Positions 43,450 to 52,975 of a DNA stretch of 64,000 nt are shown here, piece after piece. The notes beneath the pieces were generated by a model. It had not been told where the DNA came from. It saw only the letters and a program-made list of their open reading frames with translations, and made no database searches. Origin of the DNA: Hymenobacter tibetensis. GTDB taxonomy: Bacteria; Bacteroidota; Bacteroidia; Cytophagales; Hymenobacteraceae. Location of the stretch: positions 385,001-449,000 of the forward strand of contig NZ_CP094669.1 in assembly GCF_022827545.1 (NCBI RefSeq), given 5' to 3'. The stretch's first letter is position 1. The number at the start of each line of letters is the position of its first letter. Made by a program: the position numbers and the translations under genes.

Positions 43450-46347
43450 CTAGTGCGCTTGCAGCCAATTGTTGCCGGTGCCTACTTCCACTTCCAGTGG
43501 CACGCCGCGGGGTAGGAGCAGGGCCGTGGTCATCAACTCCTTCACTTTGGGCGTGATGTAGTCGATTTCCTCTTTCACGGCATCGAATACCAGTTCGTCA
43601 TGCACCTGCAAGATCATCCGCGTGGCTAGCTTTTCGTCGTGCAGCCAGTCGTGAATGTTGATCATTGCCTTCTTGATAATGTCGGCGGCGGTGCCTTGGA
43701 TGGGGGCGTTGATGGCGTTGCGCTCGGTGTAGCCGCGTAGGGTGGCGTTGCGCGAGTTGATGTCGCGCAGATAGCGGCGGCGGCCCAGCAACGTGGTGGC
43801 GTATTCCAGCTCCCGCGCCTTGTTGATGCTTTCGTCCATGAACTTCTTCACAGCCGAAAACTCCTCGAAATAGGTGTCAATGATTTCGGTGGCTTCCTTG
43901 CGCGAGATGCCAATGCGCTGGGCCAGACCGAACGCCGAAATGCCGTAGATAATACCAAAGTTGACGGTTTTGGCTTTGCGGCGCATCTCGCCATCCACTT
44001 GGTCGAGGGGCACATGGAACACCTTGCTGGCGGTGCTGGTATGAATGTCTTGACCTAGTCGGAATGCCTCAATCATGGTTTTGTCGCCCGAGAAATCGGC
44101 CATGATGCGGAGCTCTACCTGCGAGTAGTCGGCGGCTAGCAGCACATGGTTCTCGTCGCGCGGCACAAAGGCTTTGCGGATTTCGCGGCCTTTCTCGGTG
44201 CGAATCGGGATATTCTGCAGGTTGGGGTTGGTGCTGCTGAGGCGGCCGGTAGCTGTTACGGCCTGGTTGAAGCTGGTATGCACGCGGCCGTCCAACTCAC
44301 ACACCAACTGGGGCAGAGCTTCCACGTAGGTGGAGCGTAGTTTAGTGAGCTGGCGGTGCTCCAAAATCAGGCCGGCCACGGGGTTGTCGGCGGCCAGCAC
44401 ACTCAGGATTTCCTCGCCGGTGGCGTATTGGCCGGTTTTGGTTTTCTTGATTTTGCCGCCGCCCAGTCCGAGCTTGTCGAACAGAATTTCGCCAAGCTGC
44501 TTCGGCGAGCCAATATTGAACTCCTGCCCGGCCGCCGCGAAAATCTGCTGCTCTATCTCTTGGATGTAGCCTTGCAGCTCCGCCGAGTACTCGCCCATGG
44601 CACCGGAGTCAATCTTCACACCCTCGTACTCAATAGCCGACAGCACCGGCACCAACGGATTCTCCACCTCGTTCAGCAAATCCAGCAAGCCTACTTCCTT
44701 CAGCATCGGCTCGAATACGTGCTTAAGCTGCAAGGTCACGTCGGCGTCTTCGCAGGCGTAGTCGGATACTTCGGCCGGTGGGAGGTCGGCCATGGTTTTC
44801 TGGTTTTTGCCTTTGTTGCCGATGAGGGAGGTGATGGCAACGGGCGTGTAGTGCAGGTAGGTTTCAGCCAGCACGTCCATGTTGTGGCGCATATCGGGCT
44901 CCAGCAGGTAGTGCGCCAGCATGGTGTCGAAGAGCGGCCCTTCCACTTCCACATTGTAGTGGCGCAGTATGGTAAGGTCGTACTTGATATTTTGTCCGAT
45001 CTTGAGGATGCCCGAGGCATCAAAGAAAGGCCGGAACTCGTCAATTAAGGCTTGCGCGGCGGCGTGGTCGTCTTGCGGAACGGGCACGTAGTAGGCCTCA
45101 CCCGGCAGCCAGCAAAACGAGAGACCCACCAGCCGGGCCGTCATGGTATCGAGGCCCGTAGTTTCGGTATCGAAGCTGACCTCAGTTTGCTGAAGCAGGA
45201 AGTTAAGTAACGACTGGCGCAACTCGGGCGTGTCGATGAGGTGGTACTGGTGCGGCACGTCGGCGAGGGTGAGGCGCGGGCCGGCAGGCGCACCGAAGCT
45301 GCCTGTTTCGCCTTCCTCAGCCCCAATAGCTACGGCCGCGTCAGAACTGTTGCCAAACAAGCTGGCTTGGCTGGCGGGTACTTTCGGCCGCCGCGAGCTT
45401 GACCGTGGGTTGGCGCGGTCGTCAGCAGTTGCTGGGCCACCGGCCTTTTCACCGCCACCCAAAATGCGCGCAGCCAACTGCCGGAACTCCAGCTCGTCGA
45501 ACAGCTGGCGCAACTGGTCTTCGTCGGGTTTGTCGAGCACCAGCTTATCGGCTTCGAACTCAATGGGTACGTCCAAATGGATGGTAGCCAGTTCCTTGCT
45601 AAGCAACCCCTGCTCGGCGAAGTTGCGCACGTTTTCCTGCTGTTTGCCTTTCAGCTCGTCCACGTTGGCAATCAGGTTCTCCACCGAGCCGTACTTCTGG
45701 ATCAGCGTCTTGGCCGTCTTCTCCCCGATGCCGGGAATGCCAGGAATGTTGTCGGAGGCATCGCCCTGCAAGCCCAAGATGTCGATGACTTGCTCGGGCC
45801 GCTCAATCTCGAAGCGCTGCAGCACGTGCGCCACGTCCAATATTTCGGCCGCATTGCCCATGAATGCCGGCCGGTAGATTTTCACGCAGTCGGTTACCAA
45901 CTGGCAGTAGTCTTTGTCGGGCGTCATCATGAACACCTCGCCAAAGCCCTGCGCCTCGGCCCGGCGCGCCAGGGTGCCAATGACGTCGTCGGCTTCAAAG
46001 CCATCCACCACCAGAATCGGGATATTGAAGGCCTTGATAATCTTCTTGATATACGGAATAGCCAAGCCAATGTCTTCGGGCATGGCTTGGCGTTGCGCCT
46101 TGTATTCGGCAAACTGCTCGTGGCGAAACGTCTTTTTCTGAGCATCGAATGCCACGCCGATGTGGGTGGGTTTTTCTTTTTGCAACACCTCTACCAAGGT
46201 GTTAGTGAAGCCCAAAATAGCCCCGGTGTTGAGGCCCTTGGAATTGACGCGCGGGTTCTTGCTGAACGCGAAGTGGGCGCGGTAAATCAAGGCAAACGCG
46301 TCGAGCAGGAAAAGCTTGTGGGGTTGGTTGGCGGCGGTATCGGTCAT
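43450..46347 (-). CDS. polA: DNA polymerase I
   Basis: ATG at 46347 gives 965 residues; the 33 extra codons upstream are not family sequence. The 5'-3' exonuclease domain has LFLLDAFALIYRAHFAF and VDGFEADDVIGTLAR. The 3'-5' exonuclease keeps catalytic SFDTETTGLDTM with Asp and Glu, so proofreading is probably intact. Polymerase motifs are DYSQVELRIMA (A), KTVNFGIIYGIS (B) and QVHDELVFDAV (C). The protein acts in gap filling, repair and Okazaki-fragment maturation. It is monocistronic, with an intrinsic terminator on the other side of the lipoprotein gene. Longer than E. coli Pol I (928) because of an insert near residues 300-360. Confidence 0.97.
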   Translation of the reverse strand: MTDTAANQPHKLFLLDAFALIYRAHFAFSKNPRVNSKGLNTGAILGFTNTLVEVLQKEKPTHIGVAFDAQKKTFRHEQFAEYKAQRQAMPEDIGLAIPYIKKIIKAFNIPILVVDGFEADDVIGTLARRAEAQGFGEVFMMTPDKDYCQLVTDCVKIYRPAFMGNAAEILDVAHVLQRFEIERPEQVIDILGLQGDASDNIPGIPGIGEKTAKTLIQKYGSVENLIANVDELKGKQQENVRNFAEQGLLSKELATIHLDVPIEFEADKLVLDKPDEDQLRQLFDELEFRQLAARILGGGEKAGGPATADDRANPRSSSRRPKVPASQASLFGNSSDAAVAIGAEEGETGSFGAPAGPRLTLADVPHQYHLIDTPELRQSLLNFLLQQTEVSFDTETTGLDTMTARLVGLSFCWLPGEAYYVPVPQDDHAAAQALIDEFRPFFDASGILKIGQNIKYDLTILRHYNVEVEGPLFDTMLAHYLLEPDMRHNMDVLAETYLHYTPVAITSLIGNKGKNQKTMADLPPAEVSDYACEDADVTLQLKHVFEPMLKEVGLLDLLNEVENPLVPVLSAIEYEGVKIDSGAMGEYSAELQGYIQEIEQQIFAAAGQEFNIGSPKQLGEILFDKLGLGGGKIKKTKTGQYATGEEILSVLAADNPVAGLILEHRQLTKLRSTYVEALPQLVCELDGRVHTSFNQAVTATGRLSSTNPNLQNIPIRTEKGREIRKAFVPRDENHVLLAADYSQVELRIMADFSGDKTMIEAFRLGQDIHTSTASKVFHVPLDQVDGEMRRKAKTVNFGIIYGISAFGLAQRIGISRKEATEIIDTYFEEFSAVKKFMDESINKARELEYATTLLGRRRYLRDINSRNATLRGYTERNAINAPIQGTAADIIKKAMINIHDWLHDEKLATRMILQVHDELVFDAVKEEIDYITPKVKELMTTALLLPRGVPLEVEVGTGNNWLQAH

Positions 46348-46451
46348 GAAGGCGAAAGTACAGAGGCAGCGGGGAATGACTTGAGTAGCTATTCTACGAT
46401 AATCAAGAAACAAACAACCATCACGAAGTGATACGAAATACACCAATAAGT

Positions 46452-46486
46452 GAAAAGCCGTTGACGTGCCAGCACATCAACGGCTT
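46452..46486 (-). terminator. terminator of the MG2-plug operon
   Basis: On the minus strand, aagccgttgatgtg pairs with cacgtcaacggctt (one mismatch), then UUUU. It lies 26 bases after the stop at 46512, upstream of polA. Confidence 0.75.
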
Positions 46487-46511
46487 CTCGGCACTCAGCG
46501 GAACGCGGTAC

Positions 46512-48941
46512 CTACAACGCCTGCTTCACCTCAAATGTGAAGCTGGTGCTGCCTGCGGCCCCGTTGCCGGAGAGGCCCTGGAGCACCACTACATAGCGTC
46601 CGGCTTGGTCGCCGGTATAGAAATCCAACTTGCTGGCTTCGGTACCGGTGGTTACGGTGGGGTTCCAGTAGAGCAGATTGCGCATATCGGGGAGGCGGCT
46701 GCGCTTGGCTTCCGGTGCATCGTAGCGAGGCGCGTAGAACTCGCGCTGGCCTTGTAAGCCCTCGTATTGCTGCACCAGTACCCGTGGGTCTAGCGGAAAG
46801 TCTTCCAGGTCGCCCTTGTACGTGGTGTAGCTTACCACGCCACTGTACACGGCCATGCCCTGAAAGTAGCGGCTGTCAATTACTTCCAGCTTCTGAATTT
46901 TTAGCGGATTCATGGCCATCATCTTGTTGATGTTGAAAATCGGTACCCCATCCAGTAGCACCATCGGATTTTCCGTGAAAACCGTTTTGTTGATTTTGTC
47001 GACCACCAAGAAGTGAAAACCGTCTTTGCGAATCCGGACGACCACACCTGGTACATATTCGCGCATCACTTCTTCCAGCACCTTGAACCGGGTGTACTTG
47101 TCAAGGAAGTAGGTTTCGTCGGGCTTGCCGTAGAAGGCTGCGCTGTCCGTGACGGCGAATGGCGCTGTGTAGCGGGCCTCGTTCTTGCGGGCGTAGCTGG
47201 TCTGCACTTGCGCTTGGAAATGTCGTTTGGCGTACGCTTGCTGCAAGCGGGTAAAGGCGCTAAAGGGTGCGGGTGGCGTGGCCGAATGCTCCTGAGAAAA
47301 CGGATTCAGTATCTCGATGCGGCAGGTGCTGTCTTGGCCCGGATCTGTCTGCACCACCAGTTCTTTGGAGCCGTAGAAGTTGTTGGTTTCGAACTGCAGA
47401 AGCCCTTGCGCGTCGCTCAACGAGTTGTTGAGTCGGATCAGGCGGCTAGGTGTTGAGAGGTAAGTCAAGACGCCTTTTACGGGCGTGGTGGTGCCTGCTT
47501 TGGTTAATCGGCCTCTCACCACAAGCCCGTTGGGCTCGGGCATGTGCACGAACTTCAGAGGTGTTGGAGCCAACACGTGGTCCCAGGCAAACCGGCTCCA
47601 CCCTTGCGTCAGCATTAGGTTGTCGGCGGCTTCAAGCACTTCTTGGCTGGGGGCCGCGCAGTAGTAGGCCGGGTTTTCAACAGTGCCCTTCAGGTCTGAG
47701 GTCAGCCACAAGTAGCTGTTGATGTCGGGGCCGGAGGCAGTGGTCAGCGAATCGAGCCGGTACACCGCCATCGAGAGTTGCGCCCCCAGCGGGCGGGTAT
47801 CGGAAGTGGCAGCTATTTCCACGCCTACCTTGTCGCGGGGCGCATACTGGCCTTTGTCGGGGCGGGCCGTGATGGTGAGCTGGCGTGTAGGCTGCCGGAA
47901 GTACAGCCGCTCGCACACCGGTTTCTGCTGCGCATTGAACACGGTGAAATGCGAAATGCCTTCCAGCAGCTGGCTTTTGTTGACAACGAATGCCGCACGC
48001 CCATTCACTAATGGCGCCTGAGCCGTGACGGCAATTTTCTGGCGGGAGTGGCCCAGCAGAAAAATCGTTTCGGGCTGCAAGCTGGTCGAGCTTACGGTGA
48101 TGGTGAGTGGGTCGGCACTGCTGTTGTCCAGGCGCATTACGTAGCCCTGCTCATAGACCCGCGGCAGCTTGTACCGGGCCACTTGCTTGCCTACCGTAAC
48201 CATGGCGGTGTAGGTGCTGCCCGCATCCGGCGTGAACGTGAAGCTCCCCATGCCGTAGCGCAGCGTTTTGAAGCTGGCTACCACGGTGCCGCTTTGGTTG
48301 AGGACCTTACCTTCGACTGCTACTCCCGTGCCGCTTTTGGCGGTTGCCTTGAACGCTACCTTGCTGGCAATGCCCTGCACCAGATTGCCGCCTTCCGGGA
48401 AAAACTGCACGTCGTACGCTGCCGAATCCTTGTCAGCCACTGCACCAGACGCGGTGAAGGTGTTGAGCACCGTAATGGAGCTGTGGAAGTAGTATTCTGG
48501 CCCGAAATTCTGCATCCAACTGGTGTACGCGCGCACCGTGTAGGTGCCCGAGCCCAGGGAAGTAGGCAGCACAAACGAGCCATGTCCTGTGGCTTCCTTC
48601 AAGGGGACTTTGGCTTGTAATACGGGCCGCTGCTGTTTGTCGAGCACCTCCACGTAGGCCACTGTGCTCAGCGGCAAGGGGGTAGCTTGCGTACCTTCCA
48701 CAGCATATACCTTGAACCACATTGTCTCGCCAATAAGGTAGACTGGCCGGTCGAGGTGCAGGAAAAGCTTTTCGGGGAGGGCCGCCTGCTGGTACCGGCT
48801 GAATTTGCGGGTAATGCCTCCCAAGGAATCGGTTTGGGCCTGTGCTGCTCCCGCCATAGCCAGCCAGAGAAGCAGTGCCATACAGGTGCGGAGACGTAAC
48901 AAGCCCCGACGTTGAAATACCATCATGTTGTTGTAGCGCAT
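46512..48941 (-). CDS. secreted MG2-like protein with TonB-receptor plug-like C terminus
   Basis: From ATG 48941 (after the DUF4249 stop) the protein has 809 residues; ATGs at 48926 and 48923 are also possible. A signal peptide ends at GAAQAQ. Residues of about 45-150 are a macroglobulin-type MG2 domain (LPEKLFLHLDRPVYLIGET, YAVEGTQATPLPLS). Several Ig-like domains follow. The C-terminal about 180 residues resemble a TonB-dependent receptor plug (NPMVLLDGVPIFNINKMM, LKIQKLEVIDSRYFQGMA) without the barrel. Such plug-only MG2 proteins are widespread in Bacteroidota, but their job is unknown. It is the last gene of an operon with a full TonB receptor and DUF4249 lipoprotein. Confidence 0.75.
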   Translation of the reverse strand: MRYNNMMVFQRRGLLRLRTCMALLLWLAMAGAAQAQTDSLGGITRKFSRYQQAALPEKLFLHLDRPVYLIGETMWFKVYAVEGTQATPLPLSTVAYVEVLDKQQRPVLQAKVPLKEATGHGSFVLPTSLGSGTYTVRAYTSWMQNFGPEYYFHSSITVLNTFTASGAVADKDSAAYDVQFFPEGGNLVQGIASKVAFKATAKSGTGVAVEGKVLNQSGTVVASFKTLRYGMGSFTFTPDAGSTYTAMVTVGKQVARYKLPRVYEQGYVMRLDNSSADPLTITVSSTSLQPETIFLLGHSRQKIAVTAQAPLVNGRAAFVVNKSQLLEGISHFTVFNAQQKPVCERLYFRQPTRQLTITARPDKGQYAPRDKVGVEIAATSDTRPLGAQLSMAVYRLDSLTTASGPDINSYLWLTSDLKGTVENPAYYCAAPSQEVLEAADNLMLTQGWSRFAWDHVLAPTPLKFVHMPEPNGLVVRGRLTKAGTTTPVKGVLTYLSTPSRLIRLNNSLSDAQGLLQFETNNFYGSKELVVQTDPGQDSTCRIEILNPFSQEHSATPPAPFSAFTRLQQAYAKRHFQAQVQTSYARKNEARYTAPFAVTDSAAFYGKPDETYFLDKYTRFKVLEEVMREYVPGVVVRIRKDGFHFLVVDKINKTVFTENPMVLLDGVPIFNINKMMAMNPLKIQKLEVIDSRYFQGMAVYSGVVSYTTYKGDLEDFPLDPRVLVQQYEGLQGQREFYAPRYDAPEAKRSRLPDMRNLLYWNPTVTTGTEASKLDFYTGDQAGRYVVVLQGLSGNGAAGSTSFTFEVKQAL

Positions 48942-48958
48942 CACGTTAACGGCAAAGA

Positions 48959-50143
48959 CTAAGGCCAAAAGCTAGGTTTGATTGCACTGCCACGCGTACG
49001 GCAATCGATACAATCCCGCGACTTAGCTGTGTAGCCAACCAAATTTCCGCTTATCGGATTGTACACCTCGGCAATAGGCAGATACGTAGGGCCGCTGAAA
49101 GCATTCTGTAGGATTTGGGCAGGGGGGAGGCGAATCTCCGGACCTGCTATAAACACAGTGTCGGGTGGCACGCAGCTTTCGTATCCATTCTGAACTCGCC
49201 AGGTGCTCGGCAATTCCGGGCGAGCAATGAATATTCTCTTTTCCTGTACGGAATGCACCCCAACGTAGCCCAGCGCAAGCTCCGCCTGGTCGTTTAGGCA
49301 CCGGATGTTGCCCGTGAGCTGGGCTGGAAGTGGGTCGAAGAGGGTACCTATTTGCTCGGTGTTTTTTCGAAGCAAATCCCAGTACATGTACTCCTCCGCA
49401 GTTTGAGCGTACTGCTTTACCAGGATGCTGTATCTGCGGTTAAATAGCTCGGAAGTGGTGGGGAAAGAGCGCAGTAGAAAGTCGGAAATTACATCCTTCG
49501 TCAACCGGGTCGTGTTGCTTATTTTGATGTCAGCAGACTTGGCATTGCTCCAGCAAAGTCTCGGGTAAGGAGTGGTTATAGACTGTATCTGGCCGTTTCG
49601 GTATTCAATGAAGGGCGAGTAGGGCGTTGCTATTTCCCAGGTCTCTTCAAATTCCCACCTGTAATATTGGGTCTTGTTGGTATCGTCGTGGGTGTTGACG
49701 TAGATGTTCAATCCGGTGTCAACGGCTCGCCAGGTAATGTTATCAATGGGAGGCGTGGTCTTGACGGCCGTGTACTCGGATGCGTAATCTTTGCTGTCGG
49801 AAGTGAGGATGTGCAGCCGATGATTCTTGGCCGCGTTCAGCCGCAGGTTGGGGGAGGTGTAAATACCGGGGCTGCTTTCCCGCAGATTATAGCGCACTCC
49901 ACCGTCTTCCTCGATGTATACCGTCGCTCTAGTTACCTTGGGCGGCGTCGCGGAAGAGCTGATATCATAGGTGCGCGAGAGGTTAATGGTGGTGATGCCG
50001 TCGCTATTAATGAAGCCATCTACCACCAAGAAGTTGGTAGTGGTGCTAATTGCCTCCGGCATGTAAGGGTCGATGCAGCCGGGCATTAGTAGCGCCAAAC
50101 ACCACAATAGCGCAGCCCGGAAGGGAGTAGAGAAGAGGCGCAT
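48959..50143 (-). CDS. DUF4249 family lipoprotein
   Basis: This is a 394-residue protein. The N terminus MRLFSTPFRAALLWCLALLM leads to a lipobox LMPGC (Cys near residue 23). The DUF4249 domain follows, with TNFLVVDGFINSDGITTINL, SRTYDISSSATPPKVTRATV, a TQYYRWEFEETWEIATPYSP segment and C-terminal RIF-like tail RDCIDCRTRGSAIKPSFWP. DUF4249 is a beta-rich lipoprotein found next to TonB receptors, presumably a surface partner that contacts the substrate. It starts directly after the receptor stop at 50144, so the two are translationally close. Function unproven. Confidence 0.9.
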   Translation of the reverse strand: MRLFSTPFRAALLWCLALLMPGCIDPYMPEAISTTTNFLVVDGFINSDGITTINLSRTYDISSSATPPKVTRATVYIEEDGGVRYNLRESSPGIYTSPNLRLNAAKNHRLHILTSDSKDYASEYTAVKTTPPIDNITWRAVDTGLNIYVNTHDDTNKTQYYRWEFEETWEIATPYSPFIEYRNGQIQSITTPYPRLCWSNAKSADIKISNTTRLTKDVISDFLLRSFPTTSELFNRRYSILVKQYAQTAEEYMYWDLLRKNTEQIGTLFDPLPAQLTGNIRCLNDQAELALGYVGVHSVQEKRIFIARPELPSTWRVQNGYESCVPPDTVFIAGPEIRLPPAQILQNAFSGPTYLPIAEVYNPISGNLVGYTAKSRDCIDCRTRGSAIKPSFWP

Positions 50144-52921
50144 CTAGAATTTGAAGTTATAGGTAACGGTAGGAATCGGCTGGCCGAAAATGGAAAGCTT
50201 GTAGCCTCTGATCTGCCCGTTTTCCGACTTGAAATACACCGAATATGGGTTTCTGCGGCCCGTGAGGTTGTAGACGCCCACCGTCCAGGAACTGTGCGCC
50301 AGCTTCTTCACCTTGTGGCTGCCTTCTATGTTGAGCGCAAAATCGGCGCGGTAGTAGTCGGGTACTCGGTAGGCATTGCGGTCAGAGTAGTACACCCGTA
50401 GCGAGTTGGCTACGTAATACTTGGCCAGCGGCAGCGTAATGGGGCGGCCGGTGCTGTAGGTGAAGTTCAGCGAGGAGCTGAAGCGGCGGCTGAAACGGTA
50501 GTTGCCAATCAGCGTGACGTCGTGGGGCTTGTCGAAGTTGCTGGGGTAGTAGCGGCCCCCGTTGATCCTATCGGAAGTGGTGCCCGAATTCACTTGCACC
50601 AACGAGCGGGAGTAGGTGTAGCTCACCCAGCCGTTGATCTTGCCCGTGAGTTTCTTTACCATCATTTCCACCCCGTAGGCTTTGCCTTGGGCATTCACGA
50701 TGTCGGTTTCAATGTGGTCGTTGAGGATGAGCGTGGCGCCGCTTTTGTAGTCGACGAAGTCATCGAGCCACTTGTAGTAGGTTTCCACCGACGCCTCAAT
50801 GGTGTTGGACTTGAAGTTGCGGTAGTAACCCACCGACACCTGGTCGCCGACCTGCGGGCGAATGTTGGAGTCGCTGAGCTTCCAGATGTCGGCCGGCGAA
50901 ACGGAAGCGGTGTTGGAAAGCTGGTGGATGTATTGGCGCGTGCGGTTGTAGCTGGCTTTCACCGATGAGTTGTCGGACACCGAATACCGCGCCGACACCC
51001 GGTATTCCGGGCCGTGATACGTAGCCAGCACCTTGCCGGAGCCATAGCTGACTGTGTCGGTGATGGTCGCTTCACTTCTCGACAGTCCTGGCGCATACTC
51101 ATAGACGTTGCGCGGCCCTAGCGCATTGTACAACGAGTAGCGCAAGCCAATAGAAACCGAAAGCCGCTGGCTGATATCAATCCGGTCGGAGGCGTAGATG
51201 GCACTTTCCAGCGCCTGCTCCCGGCTCAAGATATTCGGCCGTATCAGCGACTCGGTGCCCGTGGGCGTGAGGCTGCCCGGCGAAATGTTGTAGAGCAGTG
51301 AGCTTACCCCGAAATCAATAGTATGGATGGAGTTGGGGAAGTAGCTGAAATCGAGTTGCAGGTTGGTTTGGTTGATGCCGTACTTCAGCCGGGAAGCATT
51401 AACCGGGTTTTTCTCGCTAACAATATCGTAGCCGTAGTGGCTGTAGGCGCCCGTCAGTACGCTATACAGCTTGTTGCTGAAGTTGTGCTGCCATTTCAGG
51501 CTGGCGTTCTGGTTGATGTACTGATACGACGTGTCGCTGGCCAACCGAAACTTATCGGCGCTCAGATACCCGGTGGCGTAGAGCGAGTTCTTGTCGTTTA
51601 GTTGGTGGTTGACGTGGGCACTGACATCGTAGAAGGATGCCGAGCTTTGCCGAAACGAGCTGTTGGACAGGCGCCGCAAAATCCAGTCGGAGTAGCTGGT
51701 CCGGCCGCTAATGATGAACGCGCTTTTGTCTTTTACAATGGGCCCTTCCAGGGTGAGGCGACTGGTAAGCGGCCCGATGCCTCCCGAGCCCGAAAACTTT
51801 TTCTTGTTGCCTTCTCGGGTTTTGATTTCCAGGACGGAAGATAGGCGACCTCCGTACTTGGCCGGAATAGCGCTTTTGTAGAGCTCCACCGTTTGCAGAA
51901 TATCGGGGTTGAATGCCGAGAAGAAGCCGAATAGATGAGACGGATTGTAGATAGTGGTACCATTGAACAGAATCAGGTTTTGGTCGGTGGCGCCGCCGCG
52001 CACGTTCAGTCCGGTGTTGCCTTCCCCCACCGACTTCACCCCCGGTAGCGTCAGCACCACCCGCAGAATATCGGTTTCGCCGAAGGCCGTGGGTACCTGC
52101 CGCATCGTTTTGATGTCGAGCTTCTCCAGGCCCATTTGCATGCCCGACACGTTCTTGTCTTTTTCGGCTTCAATCACCACTTCTTTGAGTGGCGTGATGT
52201 CTTCTTCCACTTCAATTTCCAGCTTGGCATTGCCGCGTAACACCACCTGGCGCTTGGTGTTCTTGATGCCAATACCACGGATTTTTATGTCGTGGCGCCC
52301 GATGGGAAGCGTGAGCGAGTAGTACCCAAACTGGTCGGTGCTGGTGCCGTAAGACGGGCCTTCGGTGTAGAGCGTGGCGCCAATAACCGGCTCCCCCGAT
52401 TTCAAGTCGCGCAGGTGGCCGGCCAGCGTGGCCTTCCCGCCCGCAGTACCGCCCGAGCCCAACTCATATACCTTGAATTCGGCTTCGCGCACATACCGCG
52501 ACCGAACGGCGGCCGTAGGGGCGGCGGTTTGGGTGGCGCGGGGCGCGTTGGCTACCCCGTCGGCGGTTGGCGGCTGAAAGAAATCAGTGGAAAGAGCAGG
52601 GTCAATGGCCAAGCCCGCCGTAACGAACACCCGGTTTTCGTCGTCGATAGCAAAGCGCAGGGTGGTGTTCTGCAAGGCGCGCTCCATCACCGCAGCTACG
52701 GGCTGGTCTTGTACTTGCAGCGTGATGTACAGGCTGTCAACGGTAGTCGGATCAAAGTAAAACCGCACGTCAGCCTGAAGCTCTACCTGCGTCACAAACT
52801 GCTCGAAGGGAACGTGGGTGAAGTTGCCGCTGACCGTTTTGGGGGCTGGCTGTTGCCCGTAGCTGCTACCGCTCGCCAGTGTACACAGTAAGAGAAAAAG
52901 CAGATGGTACAGGTGCTTCAT
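50144..52921 (-). CDS. TonB-dependent receptor with STN and carboxypeptidase-regulatory-like domains
   Basis: This 925-residue protein has a signal peptide (MKHLYHLLFLLLCTLASGSS, ending YGQ). An STN secretin/TonB N-terminal domain (about 30-115, VPFEQFVTQVELQADVRFYF) suggests control by a cytoplasmic-membrane anti-sigma partner. A CarboxypepD_reg-like domain (about 165-245, LAGHLRDLKSGEPVIGATLY) and the plug (VRGGATDQNLILFNGTTIY) precede the 22-strand barrel, ending TVTYNFKF. STN-containing receptors often signal outside-in to an ECF sigma; no sigma gene is adjacent here. The receptor, DUF4249 lipoprotein and MG2-plug protein are one operon. Substrate unknown. Confidence 0.92.
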   Translation of the reverse strand: MKHLYHLLFLLLCTLASGSSYGQQPAPKTVSGNFTHVPFEQFVTQVELQADVRFYFDPTTVDSLYITLQVQDQPVAAVMERALQNTTLRFAIDDENRVFVTAGLAIDPALSTDFFQPPTADGVANAPRATQTAAPTAAVRSRYVREAEFKVYELGSGGTAGGKATLAGHLRDLKSGEPVIGATLYTEGPSYGTSTDQFGYYSLTLPIGRHDIKIRGIGIKNTKRQVVLRGNAKLEIEVEEDITPLKEVVIEAEKDKNVSGMQMGLEKLDIKTMRQVPTAFGETDILRVVLTLPGVKSVGEGNTGLNVRGGATDQNLILFNGTTIYNPSHLFGFFSAFNPDILQTVELYKSAIPAKYGGRLSSVLEIKTREGNKKKFSGSGGIGPLTSRLTLEGPIVKDKSAFIISGRTSYSDWILRRLSNSSFRQSSASFYDVSAHVNHQLNDKNSLYATGYLSADKFRLASDTSYQYINQNASLKWQHNFSNKLYSVLTGAYSHYGYDIVSEKNPVNASRLKYGINQTNLQLDFSYFPNSIHTIDFGVSSLLYNISPGSLTPTGTESLIRPNILSREQALESAIYASDRIDISQRLSVSIGLRYSLYNALGPRNVYEYAPGLSRSEATITDTVSYGSGKVLATYHGPEYRVSARYSVSDNSSVKASYNRTRQYIHQLSNTASVSPADIWKLSDSNIRPQVGDQVSVGYYRNFKSNTIEASVETYYKWLDDFVDYKSGATLILNDHIETDIVNAQGKAYGVEMMVKKLTGKINGWVSYTYSRSLVQVNSGTTSDRINGGRYYPSNFDKPHDVTLIGNYRFSRRFSSSLNFTYSTGRPITLPLAKYYVANSLRVYYSDRNAYRVPDYYRADFALNIEGSHKVKKLAHSSWTVGVYNLTGRRNPYSVYFKSENGQIRGYKLSIFGQPIPTVTYNFKF

Positions 52922-52975
52922 AGAGGGAAAGGATAGGGCAAAAGGCGATAAAGGGTAGGGGAGGCAAACTGATAT